From Rhodospirillaceae bacterium (lineage in GTDB: Bacteria > Pseudomonadota > Alphaproteobacteria > DSM-16000 > Inquilinaceae): a stretch of DNA of 29,569 nt. The stretch is from NCBI GenBank assembly GCA_020638595.1, contig JACKIG010000002.1, forward strand, positions 1-29,569, given 5' to 3'. Under the pieces are notes generated by a model. That model searched no databases. It saw only the letters and a program-made list of their open reading frames with translations, and had not been told where the DNA came from. The translations under genes and the position numbers were made by a program. Shown here in pieces: positions 15,054-23,800 of the stretch (the stretch's first letter is position 1; every line of letters starts with the position of its first letter).

Positions 15054-16805
15054 ATGAATGCGCCCGTCGCCCTGACGAGCCGCGCGGCTTCGAGCCGTCG
15101 CGCCGAAGCCATCGCACCGACCACGCGCGGTCTGAACTATTACGATATCGACGCCAGCCTGCGCGCCCTGCTGCCGCTGTACATGGCGCCAGACCTCACC
15201 GCCCAACTGGCGCCGCACCTGTCGGCCCTTGGCGCCTGTGCCGGAACCGAGCTTTACGACCTTGCCGACACGGCGGACCGGCACGAACCGGTCCTGCACC
15301 ACCGCGACGCCTTCGGCCGCGACGAGGAATGGATCGAGTTCCATCCGGCCTATCGCGAGATGGAGAAGATCGCCTTCGGCCGCTTCGGCCTGCACGCGAT
15401 GTGCCATCGGGGCGATGTGCTCGGATCGCCGGAGCCACTGCCGCCATTGGCGAAATACGTGTTCCACTACCTGTTCTCGCAGGCGGAGTTCGGCCTGCTC
15501 TGCCCGGTCAACCTGACCGACAGCTCCTCCGAACTGGTGCGCCGTTTCGGCGACGAGGCCCTGAAGGCCCGCTATCTCGACCGGATGTGGAGCCAGGATG
15601 TCGGCACGCTGCATCGCTGCGCCCAGTTCATGACCGAGAAAACCGGCGGCTCCGACGTCGGCGCGGGCGACCTGAAAGCGGTGCGGGACGGCGACCACTG
15701 GCGGCTTTGGGGCGAGAAATGGTTCTGCTCGAACGTCGATGCGGAACTCGCCGTCCTGCTGGCCCGGCCCGAAGGCGCGCCCGCGGGCGGCCGCGGCCTC
15801 GGCCTGTTCCTGATGCCGAAAACGCTGGAGGACGGCAGCCGCAACGATTATCGCATTGTCCGCCTGAAGCCCAAGCTCGGCAGCCGCTCCATGGCCAGTG
15901 GCGAGATCGTGTTCCAGGGCGCCCGCGCCTATCAGCTCGGCGCGCTCGACCAGGGTCTGAAGCAGATGCTGGTCATGGTGAATTCCAGCCGCCTCTCCCA
16001 CCTGGCGCGCGCGGCCGGCATGATGCGGCGTTGCCTCAACGAGGCACTACAGGCGAGCCGGTACCGCGACGCCTTTGGCCAGGCGATCATCCGCCACCCG
16101 CTGATGCGCCGGCAGCTTCTCAAGCTGATGGTCCCGACCGAGCAGGCGCTGTCGGCGCTGCTGCACGCCGCCAATGCGCCCGAGGCTGCGCTGCGCCTCA
16201 TCACACCCATTGCCAAGTACCGCGCCTGCCGCGACAACGTCGCCGTCGCAACCGGCGCCATGGAGGCCCGCGGCGGCAACGGCTATATTGAGGATTGGCC
16301 GAACGCCCGCTTCGTGCGCGATGCGCATCTGGGCCTGATCTGGGAGGGCACCAGCAATATCAACGCGCTCGACGCCGTGCAGCGCGCCGTCGGCAAGGCC
16401 AAGGCGCACGAGGCCTTGCGCGATGACCTGGCCGACCGGATCAAGGACGCTCCGGGGCTGCCCGGCCAGTACCGCACGCAGTTGGAAGGGGCGGTGGACG
16501 ACGCCTTCCGCTTCGCCGCCGAAGTCGCCGCGCATCCGGAGCACGAACGGTTTTGCCGCGCGGCGGCCGGCAACCTCTATCACGCAACGACCGCGGCCCT
16601 GCTGGCCGCCGAAGGCACGCGCCTCGGCACCGCGGGCGGCGATGCCCGCCGCTTGCTGCTGTCGCGGTTCGTGCTTGAGCACCGGCTGAATCGGGGCAGC
16701 GCGAGGACGCTCGACGCCATGAACTGGGAGAATGCGTCGATTGACCTGTTGCTGGACGACGCCCCCGTGTCGCTGGATCGGGCAACCGCCCTCATGCAGG
16801 AGTAG
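15054..16805 (+). CDS. Acyl-CoA dehydrogenase, AidB-like
   Basis: This 583-residue flavoprotein is longer than the usual 380-400 residues of short-chain dehydrogenases and close to the AidB-like subgroup in size. Visible motifs are FMTEKTGGSDVG (FAD/substrate loop, about 191-202), GEKWFCSNVD, the helix around YRDAFGQAIIRHPLMRRQL, GGNGYIED, and IWEGTSNI holding the usual catalytic Glu (E431). An extra C-terminal helical domain follows, as in AidB. Such enzymes oxidise acyl-CoA thioesters to enoyl-CoA with FAD; some AidB-like members have lost or changed this role. The downstream hydratase starts six bases after the stop, so the two form an operon under the LysR site. Substrate unknown. Confidence 0.9.
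   Translation: MNAPVALTSRAASSRRAEAIAPTTRGLNYYDIDASLRALLPLYMAPDLTAQLAPHLSALGACAGTELYDLADTADRHEPVLHHRDAFGRDEEWIEFHPAYREMEKIAFGRFGLHAMCHRGDVLGSPEPLPPLAKYVFHYLFSQAEFGLLCPVNLTDSSSELVRRFGDEALKARYLDRMWSQDVGTLHRCAQFMTEKTGGSDVGAGDLKAVRDGDHWRLWGEKWFCSNVDAELAVLLARPEGAPAGGRGLGLFLMPKTLEDGSRNDYRIVRLKPKLGSRSMASGEIVFQGARAYQLGALDQGLKQMLVMVNSSRLSHLARAAGMMRRCLNEALQASRYRDAFGQAIIRHPLMRRQLLKLMVPTEQALSALLHAANAPEAALRLITPIAKYRACRDNVAVATGAMEARGGNGYIEDWPNARFVRDAHLGLIWEGTSNINALDAVQRAVGKAKAHEALRDDLADRIKDAPGLPGQYRTQLEGAVDDAFRFAAEVAAHPEHERFCRAAAGNLYHATTAALLAAEGTRLGTAGGDARRLLLSRFVLEHRLNRGSARTLDAMNWENASIDLLLDDAPVSLDRATALMQE
16798..16802 (+). promoter_or_regulatory. Ribosome-binding site of the hydratase inside the dehydrogenase 3' end
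   Basis: AGGAG overlaps the last codons of the dehydrogenase and lies nine bases before ATG 16812. It fixes that start and shows close coupling of the two genes. Confidence 0.7.
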
Positions 16806-16811
16806 ACGACC

Positions 16812-17597
16812 ATGGACCCGAACAAGCAGCGCGAACTCGCCCGCCTGTTGGCAGACCTGCGGCGGGACAGCCGCCAGCAAAGCGGCCTCGACCCCGCCCT
16901 GACGCCACCGGACCCGGCAACCGCCTATCGCATCGCCGGCATGGTGGAGCGGGAACTCGGCTGGGAGGTGGTCGGCTGGAAGATCGCCGCCGCAAAACCG
17001 GAAATGCAGCGCCAGTTGCGCACCGATGCGCCGATCTATGGCCGCGTCTACGCGCCCGGCCTCTGGCCCTCGCCGGCGGAGTTTGTCCACGCGCGCCAGT
17101 GCAGCCCGATCCCGGAAGTCGAGTACGAGGCCCGGCTTGGCGCCGATCTGCCGCCACGGGACGCGCCCTATACCATCGAGGAGGTGACGGATGCCGTCGC
17201 CTCGCTGCATCCGGGCATCGAATTCGCGGAATGCCGCTTCATCCATGACGACCGCTTCCCGCCGCTGCCGGCCATCCTGGCGGACGGCGCCGGCGGCGGC
17301 TCCATCGTCTACGGGCCGGCGATCGACGATTGGCGCAACCGCGATATCGCGGGCCAGGAGGTCGTGCTCTATCGCAATGGCGAGCCGGTCCGCAAAGGCT
17401 CGGCTGCTGAGGCGCTCGATCACCCCATGGTGCCGCTGACCTGGCTCGCGAACGAACTCTCGCGCACCGGCGTCGGCATGAAGGCGGGCCAGATGGTCAG
17501 CACCGGCACCCTGACCGGGATGCTCCGGCCCAAGGCCGGCGACGTGTTCGTCGCGGACTTCGGCCCGTTCGGCACCGTCACCGGGGCGTATGTCTGA
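16812..17597 (+). CDS. 2-keto-4-pentenoate hydratase / fumarylacetoacetase-family enzyme
   Basis: The 261-residue protein resembles the MhpD/BphH hydratases, which add water to 2-hydroxypenta-2,4-dienoates in meta-cleavage pathways, or the related decarboxylases. Support comes from the N-terminal helical segment, GWEVVGWKIAAAKPEMQ, PEVEYEARL with metal-ligand candidates E102 and E104, a third acidic position near 137-140 (GIEFAECRF), and the closing STGTLTGML...GDVFVADFGPFGTV. Length fits the family. Its partner is an acyl-CoA dehydrogenase rather than ring-cleavage genes, so the true substrate is open. The last 20 bases overlap the 3' end of the converging transporter gene. Confidence 0.88.
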   Translation: MDPNKQRELARLLADLRRDSRQQSGLDPALTPPDPATAYRIAGMVERELGWEVVGWKIAAAKPEMQRQLRTDAPIYGRVYAPGLWPSPAEFVHARQCSPIPEVEYEARLGADLPPRDAPYTIEEVTDAVASLHPGIEFAECRFIHDDRFPPLPAILADGAGGGSIVYGPAIDDWRNRDIAGQEVVLYRNGEPVRKGSAAEALDHPMVPLTWLANELSRTGVGMKAGQMVSTGTLTGMLRPKAGDVFVADFGPFGTVTGAYV

Positions 17598-18822
17598 CCG
17601 GACGCGGCTTGCCGGGCGCCAGCAACAGAGAAAGCAGCACCGCCAGCAGGGCCAGACAGGCGGCCACGCCATAGCTGGCGGCGAAGCTGCCGGTCCACTC
17701 TGCCAGCATGCCGGCGCCCGCGGGGCCCAGCACCTGGCCGCCGGCAAACATCAGGGTGAGCACGGCAAAGCCCGATGCAGCCCTCTCCGCCCCCAGATAG
17801 CGTCCGGAGGCGGCCGCCATGATCGACGGCATACTCCAGGCGGAGATCCCGAACAGGACGGTGGAGGCGTAGAGGCCGGGTGCGCCGAGGCCCACGGCCG
17901 CCAGGCCAAACGCTGCCGACTGGATCGCCATCGTCAGGGCCATTCCGACGTGATCGCCGAAGCGGTCGGAGATATGGCCAAACAGGGTGCCCGAAACCAT
18001 GCTGAGCCCGCCCACCGCGGCCCACAGCAGGCCGGCCGTCACCTTGGGCACCGCAAACTCATTGACCATCGTCGTGACGATGAAGGTGGTGTAGGTGAGT
18101 GCGGTGGCGGCAAACAGGGCATAGATCGCTCCCAGGTGGAGCAGGATCGGCCAAACCTTGCCGGCGGCGTGCCCGCCGCTGCGGCTTAAGCTGGCATGCT
18201 TGGGCTTTGCCTGGCCAAAAGGCGCGAGACCGATCTCTTCCGGCCGGTCGCGCAACACCACGGCAGCGATAAGGGCGATGGCCAGCGCGGCAATGGCGAA
18301 CCCCAGCCAGACCAGTTGCCACTGCGCGAGCCCCATCGCCGCCGGCACCCGCGGCACCAGCAGGCCCGAGGACAGGATGCCGAGCCCCGCCCCCGCCGTG
18401 ACCAGACCCGCACCACGGGCCCGATGCGAGGGCTGGAACCAGAATGCCGGCAGCGTCATCGCGCCGACAAAGGCGGCGCCACTGCCGATGCCGACGGCAA
18501 AATAGCTCGCGGACAGCACCGCATAGTCGCGAGAGAGCGCCATGACCAACAGTCCGGGGGCGATCACCAACAGGCCGCCGACACACAGCCGCCTGGCGCT
18601 CAGCCTGGACGAAACCCATGGCATCAGCGCGACCATCGCCAGATAGCCGAGAAAATAGCTCGCGCCGAGAATGCCCTGTTCGTTGTACCCCAACCGCAAA
18701 TCCGCGGCCATCAGCGGCAGGATGATGCCGAAGGCGAACCGGGCGAGGCCCACGGCGCTCAGCACGACCAGGGTGCAGGTTCCGGCCACGATCCAGGCAT
18801 AGTGCGGCGCAGGGATGCGCAT
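17578..18822 (-). CDS. MFS transporter, YbfB/YjiJ family
   Basis: The 414-residue membrane protein shows about twelve hydrophobic segments. I choose ATG 18822, which begins MRIPAPHYAWIVAGTCTLVVL, with GGGGA just upstream; an in-frame extension to 18936 has no membrane or conserved character. Visible family features are GLARFAFGIILPLMAADL in helix 1, YFLGYLAM in helix 2 and GIGSGAAFVGAMTL. The C-terminal half carries LFGHISDRFGDHVGM, the usual MFS loop motif. It probably moves a small organic acid related to the neighbouring catabolic genes, with direction unknown. It converges with the hydratase (20-base overlap), so it is not in that operon. Confidence 0.88.
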   Translation of the reverse strand: MRIPAPHYAWIVAGTCTLVVLSAVGLARFAFGIILPLMAADLRLGYNEQGILGASYFLGYLAMVALMPWVSSRLSARRLCVGGLLVIAPGLLVMALSRDYAVLSASYFAVGIGSGAAFVGAMTLPAFWFQPSHRARGAGLVTAGAGLGILSSGLLVPRVPAAMGLAQWQLVWLGFAIAALAIALIAAVVLRDRPEEIGLAPFGQAKPKHASLSRSGGHAAGKVWPILLHLGAIYALFAATALTYTTFIVTTMVNEFAVPKVTAGLLWAAVGGLSMVSGTLFGHISDRFGDHVGMALTMAIQSAAFGLAAVGLGAPGLYASTVLFGISAWSMPSIMAAASGRYLGAERAASGFAVLTLMFAGGQVLGPAGAGMLAEWTGSFAASYGVAACLALLAVLLSLLLAPGKPRPVRHTPR

Positions 18823-19016
18823 GGACTTCGGTCCCCGGCGGGAATGAAACGATGACGCGGGAGGGATGACGGCGAATTGCGGCGGAGGCCGCATCGTCGT
18901 CGCTGGCTTCGATGTCATCGAGGCGTCTAACACCATCGACGGGCATTGTCATGTGCGGACGGCCCCGCCGATGCAAGGGCGGAACGGCCGCACTCCGGGA
19001 ATCCCGGGACGGTTCG

Positions 19017-19157
19017 GTCGGCGAGTGGACCATGGTAGACGGCACCGGGCGCTACGCCGACATGACCGGCTCCGGAACCTACCTGGCGGAAGGTGCCGTG
19101 GCCGACGGCGGTCAGTATCGGACCCGCTGGGAAGGAGGGGTCACGATCCCCAAGTGA
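19017..19157 (+). pseudogene. Remnant of a small beta-barrel-type protein (C-terminal end)
   Basis: The translation (WTMVDGTGRYADMTGSGTY, then DGGQYRTRWEGGVTIPK and a stop) has the G-T-G-x-Y/F-x-x-M/x-T-G-S-G-T-Y pattern seen at the ends of small lipocalin-like or DUF3224-like proteins. Upstream in the same frame the sequence becomes Arg-rich and unstructured, so only the last 45 or so codons of a gene seem to survive. The family identification is tentative. Confidence 0.4.
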
Positions 19158-19168
19158 CGAAACAATGC

Positions 19169-19214
19169 CCCGCTTCCGTACACCGCACCGGGACACCGGC
19201 GTTGCGGAAGCGGG
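19169..19214. repeat. Perfect 10-bp inverted repeat (hairpin)
   Basis: CCCGCTTCCG (19169-19178) pairs exactly with CGGAAGCGGG (19205-19214). The left arm also occurs in the right part of dispersed repeat copy A, so this may be a decayed relative of that element. Confidence 0.5.
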
Positions 19215-19247
19215 CGAAGGCCCGGCGTTGCGGAAGCACGCAAAGGC
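19196..19247. repeat. Two-copy 26-bp tandem repeat
   Basis: Units 19196-19221 and 19222-19247 both begin CCGGCGTTGCGGAAGC and end AAGGC, with three mismatches. The repeat overlaps the right arm of the hairpin. Confidence 0.6.
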
Positions 19248-19341
19248 ATTGCCGGCAGCGCTATGCACTGCCGGTCCGAGGGTCAGGCCACCCAATGGCT
19301 ATCGCTCAGGGCCGACCCAACCCTCGTGTGCCGACCACGAT

Positions 19342-19593
19342 CTACAGGAAGAAGTCGGATCCGTCGGCATAGGGTGGCTGGTCCAGACCGTTGCCATCGT
19401 CGGCGCCACGGATGTCGTTCGCCCGCGCGGCGGCAAGGACCGCCTCACCCGCGCGGTCGAGATGATCGGCGGCGGCGTCGAACGCCGTCAAATTGAACAG
19501 ATGATCACTCGCTTCAAGAACCGCCATATCGTTGGCAATATAAGGCTCGCGAGCGCTTTGGAAAAACCCGAACCCAATCAGTTCCTCTGGCAT
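19342..19593 (-). CDS. Small unknown acidic protein (83 aa)
   Basis: ATG at 19593 is preceded by AAGGGG at nine bases, and the reading frame has normal coding bias. The protein is acidic, helix-prone (EASDHLFNLTAFDAAADHL) and ends with YADGSDFFL. It has no signal peptide and no recognised domain. The Asp/Ser followed by terminal Phe-Phe-Leu recalls the short acidic-plus-hydrophobic ending of type I secretion cargo, like the protease's ADHFLIG, but there are no RTX repeats. It is 126 bases downstream of the sulfotransferase in the same direction and could be co-transcribed. Function unknown. Confidence 0.5.
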   Translation of the reverse strand: MPEELIGFGFFQSAREPYIANDMAVLEASDHLFNLTAFDAAADHLDRAGEAVLAAARANDIRGADDGNGLDQPPYADGSDFFL

Positions 19594-19719
19594 GTCTGAT
19601 ATCCCCTTTTCAATCGCGACCAACCGCAGGACGCCCGATTGACTGTCGCTGCGTGACGAATACAGTACAGGAAGGTAGCCTGACCGTCCAGCGCGAGGAC
19701 AGCGCCGCGCTCGCCACCG

Positions 19720-20586
19720 CTATGCCGCCCAGCAGGCCGGCACCTGGCCGTCGAAGCGGTCCCGGCAAAACGCGTACTGCGGCGCCAGGGCATCCAGAAA
19801 CGCCTCTCGCGCCCCCTCCGGCAGGCCCTGCTCCAGCATGGACGCGTTCGCTCTTTCATCGGTGTTTCCCGGCCAGTGGTCGGCGCCAATGAAATGGCTG
19901 AGCCGGCGCAGCGAGGCCTCGGTGAAAAGATCCTCGTAGAAGAGATAGAGAATGTCTCTCGCGAAAAAGGTGGCGTCCAGGTCTTCAATGGTTGCGCGGT
20001 AGTCCGCACGGGCCATGATCGGGGCGGACCGGATCGCCTCGGGCCATCGTGTTGCGACCGCCGCTGCCGGATTGAGGTGCTGCATGTGGCGCAGTTGCGA
20101 CCAGAGCCGGTCGAGGGGGTCGCGCATGAGGAACAGGATCTTCACGCGAAGCCCCTGCGCGGCGACGAAATTCTTCATGTATTGGAAACCCGGCCGGCCG
20201 ATCACGGCATAGGCCGGGGTGATATCGCAAAGGGCGAAGGTTTCGGGCGCACACAGGCGGGCAAAGTGGCCGAAATAGGCCTCGTCGTCATAGATCATCT
20301 GCGCGCGGTCGATACTGGCCTGGAAGACCGGCTCAAGGAGCAGGTTATCGACGGGATTGCCGGTACGGCCAGCCTGCAATCCCAGGCGCTTCAGGGCCAG
20401 CACATCCGCATCGCTGAGGGCATTGGTGGGGAATTTCGCATTGAAATAGTGGACTTCTTTAATCGGCGAGACCGCGACCCCCGGAAGCGAGGCGAGGTAG
20501 CGGTGAATCCAGCTGGTGGCGCACCGCATCGCGCCGACGCAAATCAGAAAGGTCTTCCCTTCGAGTTCGTAGAACGATCCAACCAT
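19720..20586 (-). CDS. Sulfotransferase-domain protein
   Basis: The 288-residue protein is of the PAPS-dependent sulfotransferase fold. The 5'-phosphosulfate loop is VGAMRCATSW (17-26). The 3'-phosphate motif is LFLMRDPLDRLWSQLRH, around R155, and LYLFYEDLF matches the later conserved strand. AGGGA six bases before ATG 20586 supports the start. Such bacterial enzymes transfer sulfate from PAPS to glycans, lipids or tyrosines. It sits downstream of p2 in the same orientation but 295 bases away, beyond a hairpin, so it is probably a separate transcript. Modification of surface polysaccharide or of the giant proteins is a guess from position. Confidence 0.87.
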   Translation of the reverse strand: MVGSFYELEGKTFLICVGAMRCATSWIHRYLASLPGVAVSPIKEVHYFNAKFPTNALSDADVLALKRLGLQAGRTGNPVDNLLLEPVFQASIDRAQMIYDDEAYFGHFARLCAPETFALCDITPAYAVIGRPGFQYMKNFVAAQGLRVKILFLMRDPLDRLWSQLRHMQHLNPAAAVATRWPEAIRSAPIMARADYRATIEDLDATFFARDILYLFYEDLFTEASLRRLSHFIGADHWPGNTDERANASMLEQGLPEGAREAFLDALAPQYAFCRDRFDGQVPACWAA

Positions 20587-20881
20587 CGAAGTCCCTGTAA
20601 GAAATCCCGCTCACGGGCCAGCGATCCTGCTGCCGGCGACATCGCGTCTTTCAAGCCCCTATTGGGACGTAATAATTGTTATTCATTGTGGCTGGATTTC
20701 CCTCACCGGACAAGGCGACACTGCCAAGACCTTTCCGATTGCGATTTGGACGTCCGACGCTCGCCGATGCCTGGGCCATTGCGGCGTCTCAAAGGCGCGC
20801 ACGTGTCGATCCCCCTCCCAGCGACACCCGACGCCCGGATGTCCTCAACATCCAGGCGCCTCCCGCTTTCGGGCAGGGCTT
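20587..20881 (-). promoter_or_regulatory. Spacer between p2 and sulfotransferase genes
   Basis: No gene is seen. An AT-rich patch at about 20665-20700 could carry the sulfotransferase promoter; no clear -35/-10 pair stands out. The p2-proximal end contains a hairpin, listed separately. Confidence 0.35.
20832..20858 (-). terminator. Hairpin downstream of p2
   Basis: CGCCCGGATGT (20832-20842) and ACATCCAGGCG (20848-20858) form an 11-bp stem (one G-T wobble on the minus strand) with a five-base loop, 24 bases after the p2 stop. A smaller stem CCCG-AAAG-CGGG lies between it and the stop. There is no clear T-run. Confidence 0.45.
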
Positions 20882-23800
20882 TTAGTTTCGGGTCATGGTG
20901 CTGGTGGCGTAGTTGCCGACCGCGCTGGCGGCGAAGCTGTTGCCGCCGACGGACACGGTCGCGTTGGTCGCCGCACCGTTCACGGTCACGCCGGCAAAGC
21001 CACCGGAGACCGTCGCCCCGATTGCAGCCCCGTTCGACTGCAAGCTGGTCAGCATGGCGGAGGCATCGTCGGCCGTGCCGTTCAGCGAGGCGAGCGTCAG
21101 GGCGTTGGTGGCGATGTTGCCATACGCCGCCGACGTCACGCTGTTGCCGCTCAACGCCGCCGTGCTGGCATTGGCGCCGAGGCCGGTGCCGGACGTGCCG
21201 TTCAGCGCGACCGTGTAGCTGGCGCCGGTGCTGGTGGCGTTGACCGCCGCCGTGTTGCTCTGCTCGTTCAACAGGCCGAACGCGGCGGAGAGCGCACCGG
21301 TGCTGCCGGTGTAGGTCGCCGCACCCGTCCCCGTCGTCGTGGCCGCCGCGTTGATCGCCAGGCTGTTGCTGGCCAGGTTGCCGCGGGCGAGCGCCAGCAC
21401 GCTGTTGCCGGTCAGGCTCGCCGTGCTCGCGTTCAGGGCGGAACCGGTCGCGCCGGTGTCCGCATTGAGCGCGAACGTGCCGGCGGCCGAGACATTCACC
21501 GCGCCGCCATTGTCCTGGCGGTTGTGCAGGCCGGCCGAGGCGTCGAGCGAAGCGGTGCTCGCGCTGCCCAGCGCCACCGTGTTGGCGGCGGTGTTGCCCG
21601 TGCCATACGCGGTGACGGCATTGCTGGCGAGCGACAGCGTCGAGGAGTCGACCCCGTCCAGCGTCGTCCCGGTCGCCCCCAGGCTGAACGTGTTGGCGGT
21701 GTTGGTCGCGGTGATCGCCGCGCCGTTGCCCTGGTAGGTGACCAACCCGAACGTGGCGGCGACGGTGTCGTTCAACGCATTGATCGTCCCGGCGGTGCCG
21801 GCTCCGGCGGTCACATTGGTGGCGTCGGCCGAGAGGCCCGCCGTCGCCACATTGCCGCTGGCGCTGGCGCTGCTGGTGTTGCCGTCGAGCGACAGCGACG
21901 AACCGGCCACCGCATCGGCGCCCGCGCCGACGGCGAACGCCGCCGTCGCCGACACGCCGCCGGTCGCCGACACCGTGCCGCCGGCATACTGGGTCGTCAG
22001 CGCCGCCGCGGACGCGTCGAGAGTGCTCATGGCGTCGCCGCCCACCCGCAACGCGGTGGTGGACGTGTTCGCCACCGCCGTGGCTGCCGACGCGTTGTTC
22101 GACAGCGACAGCGTGCTGTTCGAGGCCGCCGCATCCGTGCTGGTCGCCGCGGTCGTCTGCGTGGCCGCGAGCGAGTAGGTCGTGGCGGAGCTGTCGGCCG
22201 AGACGGACGTGCTGTTGGCGGTGCTCTGGTTGCGGTAGGCGAGGAACCCGGCCTCGCCGACCAGCGCCGTCGAGTCCAGGTTGGCGTCGACACCGCTGTC
22301 GACGGTCGAATTGGCCGCCGTCACGTCCAGCGTGATGGTGCCGACATTGGCCCGCGCCAGCGCTGCCGAAGAGTTGCCGTCGACCGCCACCGTGCTCGCC
22401 GAAACCGTCGCGCCGGCATAGGTGTCGTCCGAGGTCAGGGCGAACCCGACCGCGGCCGTCGTCGTGGCCGCAAAGGCCGCGCCGCTCAGCACATCCTGGT
22501 CGCCATAGACGACGCCGTTGGCGTCATAGCTGGCGGTCGTGCCGGTGCCGAAATTGCCGTCCAGCGACGAACTGTTGCCGGTCGCCTGCGCCGTGGTCTG
22601 GTTGCTGCCGAGCGACACCGTGCTCTGATCGACGATCCGGGCGCTCGCGTCCGTGGCGTCGTGGTTGAAGACGTTCGTCGTGGCAGACGCACTGACCGTC
22701 GGCGCGCCCGTGATGCCCTGCTCGGACGACAGGGTGGCGTTGCCGGAGGGCAAGGAACCGTATTCCGCATGGCCGGCGCCTGCGGACCCCGGCACGGGGT
22801 CGACATTGGTCGCGGCGATCGTCAGGGTGCTGGTTTCGAGGTTGCCGGTGGCGACACTCTGGTTGCGGTTGCCGTCCAGCGTCAGGTCGGAGGCGGTCAC
22901 GCCGGCACTTGCCGTCACCTCCAGGTCGGACGTGGTGACCACGCCGGTGCCGTTGGCCGTAACCGGGCCGGCCAGCGTCTGGGTGTTGACCGCCAGCGTT
23001 GCCACGTCGGACGTGGTTGCATGCAGCGTGACCGTGTTGGTCGCCGTATTCGCCGTGGCATAGGACTGTTGCAGGTTGTCGCTGACCGCAAGCGACGAGC
23101 CGGTGACCGACCGGTCGGCCGATTCGACGATTGCGAACGACCCGGCCACATTGCTGGTCAGTGCCGAAGCCGCATCCACGCTCTGATCGTTGATCAACCC
23201 GTGACTCGTGCTGCCACTGGAGACGATTGTGCCCGTCACAGCCAGCGTGTTGAGCGCCGTGTTGGCCTTGACCTCACCCACCACCGTGTTGCCGGTGACA
23301 TCCACCTGCGAGCCGCTGATGGTTCCGCCAGCCGTGATCCTCACACCCGCATTGTTGAGGTTCCCGCCGGTGCCCTGCACACCGATCCGGGACGAGATGG
23401 TGCCGCCCGCCACAACCTGGGCATTGTTGAGCAAGGTCGTCGCCTGGATCGACGCGGTTGCATCGGTGCCGAGCGTGACGCTGTTGCTGGCGCTGTTCGC
23501 CGTCGCCGTCGCGCTCAGCGTGTTCTCCGCACTGGTCACGGTGGAGCCGTCGATCGCACGGGCGATTGTGGTCGCGACCGTGTTTGACACCGTGCCGCCC
23601 GTGTTGACCTGGCTGGCGCTGATCGAGGAGTTCCGGAATTCCTGCACGCTCACATTGTCGAACACCGCGGCCGCGGCAAGCACGACATCGGTCGCGGAAA
23701 CGGTCAGGCTGTTCGCCGTGGTGCGGTTGCCGATGGCACTGGCCGCCACCGTGTTGTACGACGTGGTGACCGTGCTGTCGGTCGCTCGGCCGTCGATATA

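Larger units (their letters stand above)
18823..19341. other. Gene-poor stretch with remnants and repeats
   Basis: No intact gene can be supported. The left part is the upstream region of the transporter. The middle holds a protein remnant, and the right part a hairpin and a two-copy tandem repeat. Reading frames here lack codon-like bias and good starts. Confidence 0.5.

Noticed and set aside
18866..19372. 168-codon plus-strand frame in the gene-poor stretch
   Set aside because: Arg/His-rich product with no domain, and it overlaps the remnant in a different frame.
21524..23587. 687-codon plus-strand frame opposite p2
   Set aside because: Same artefact of repeat codon bias as under p1; no protein-like features.
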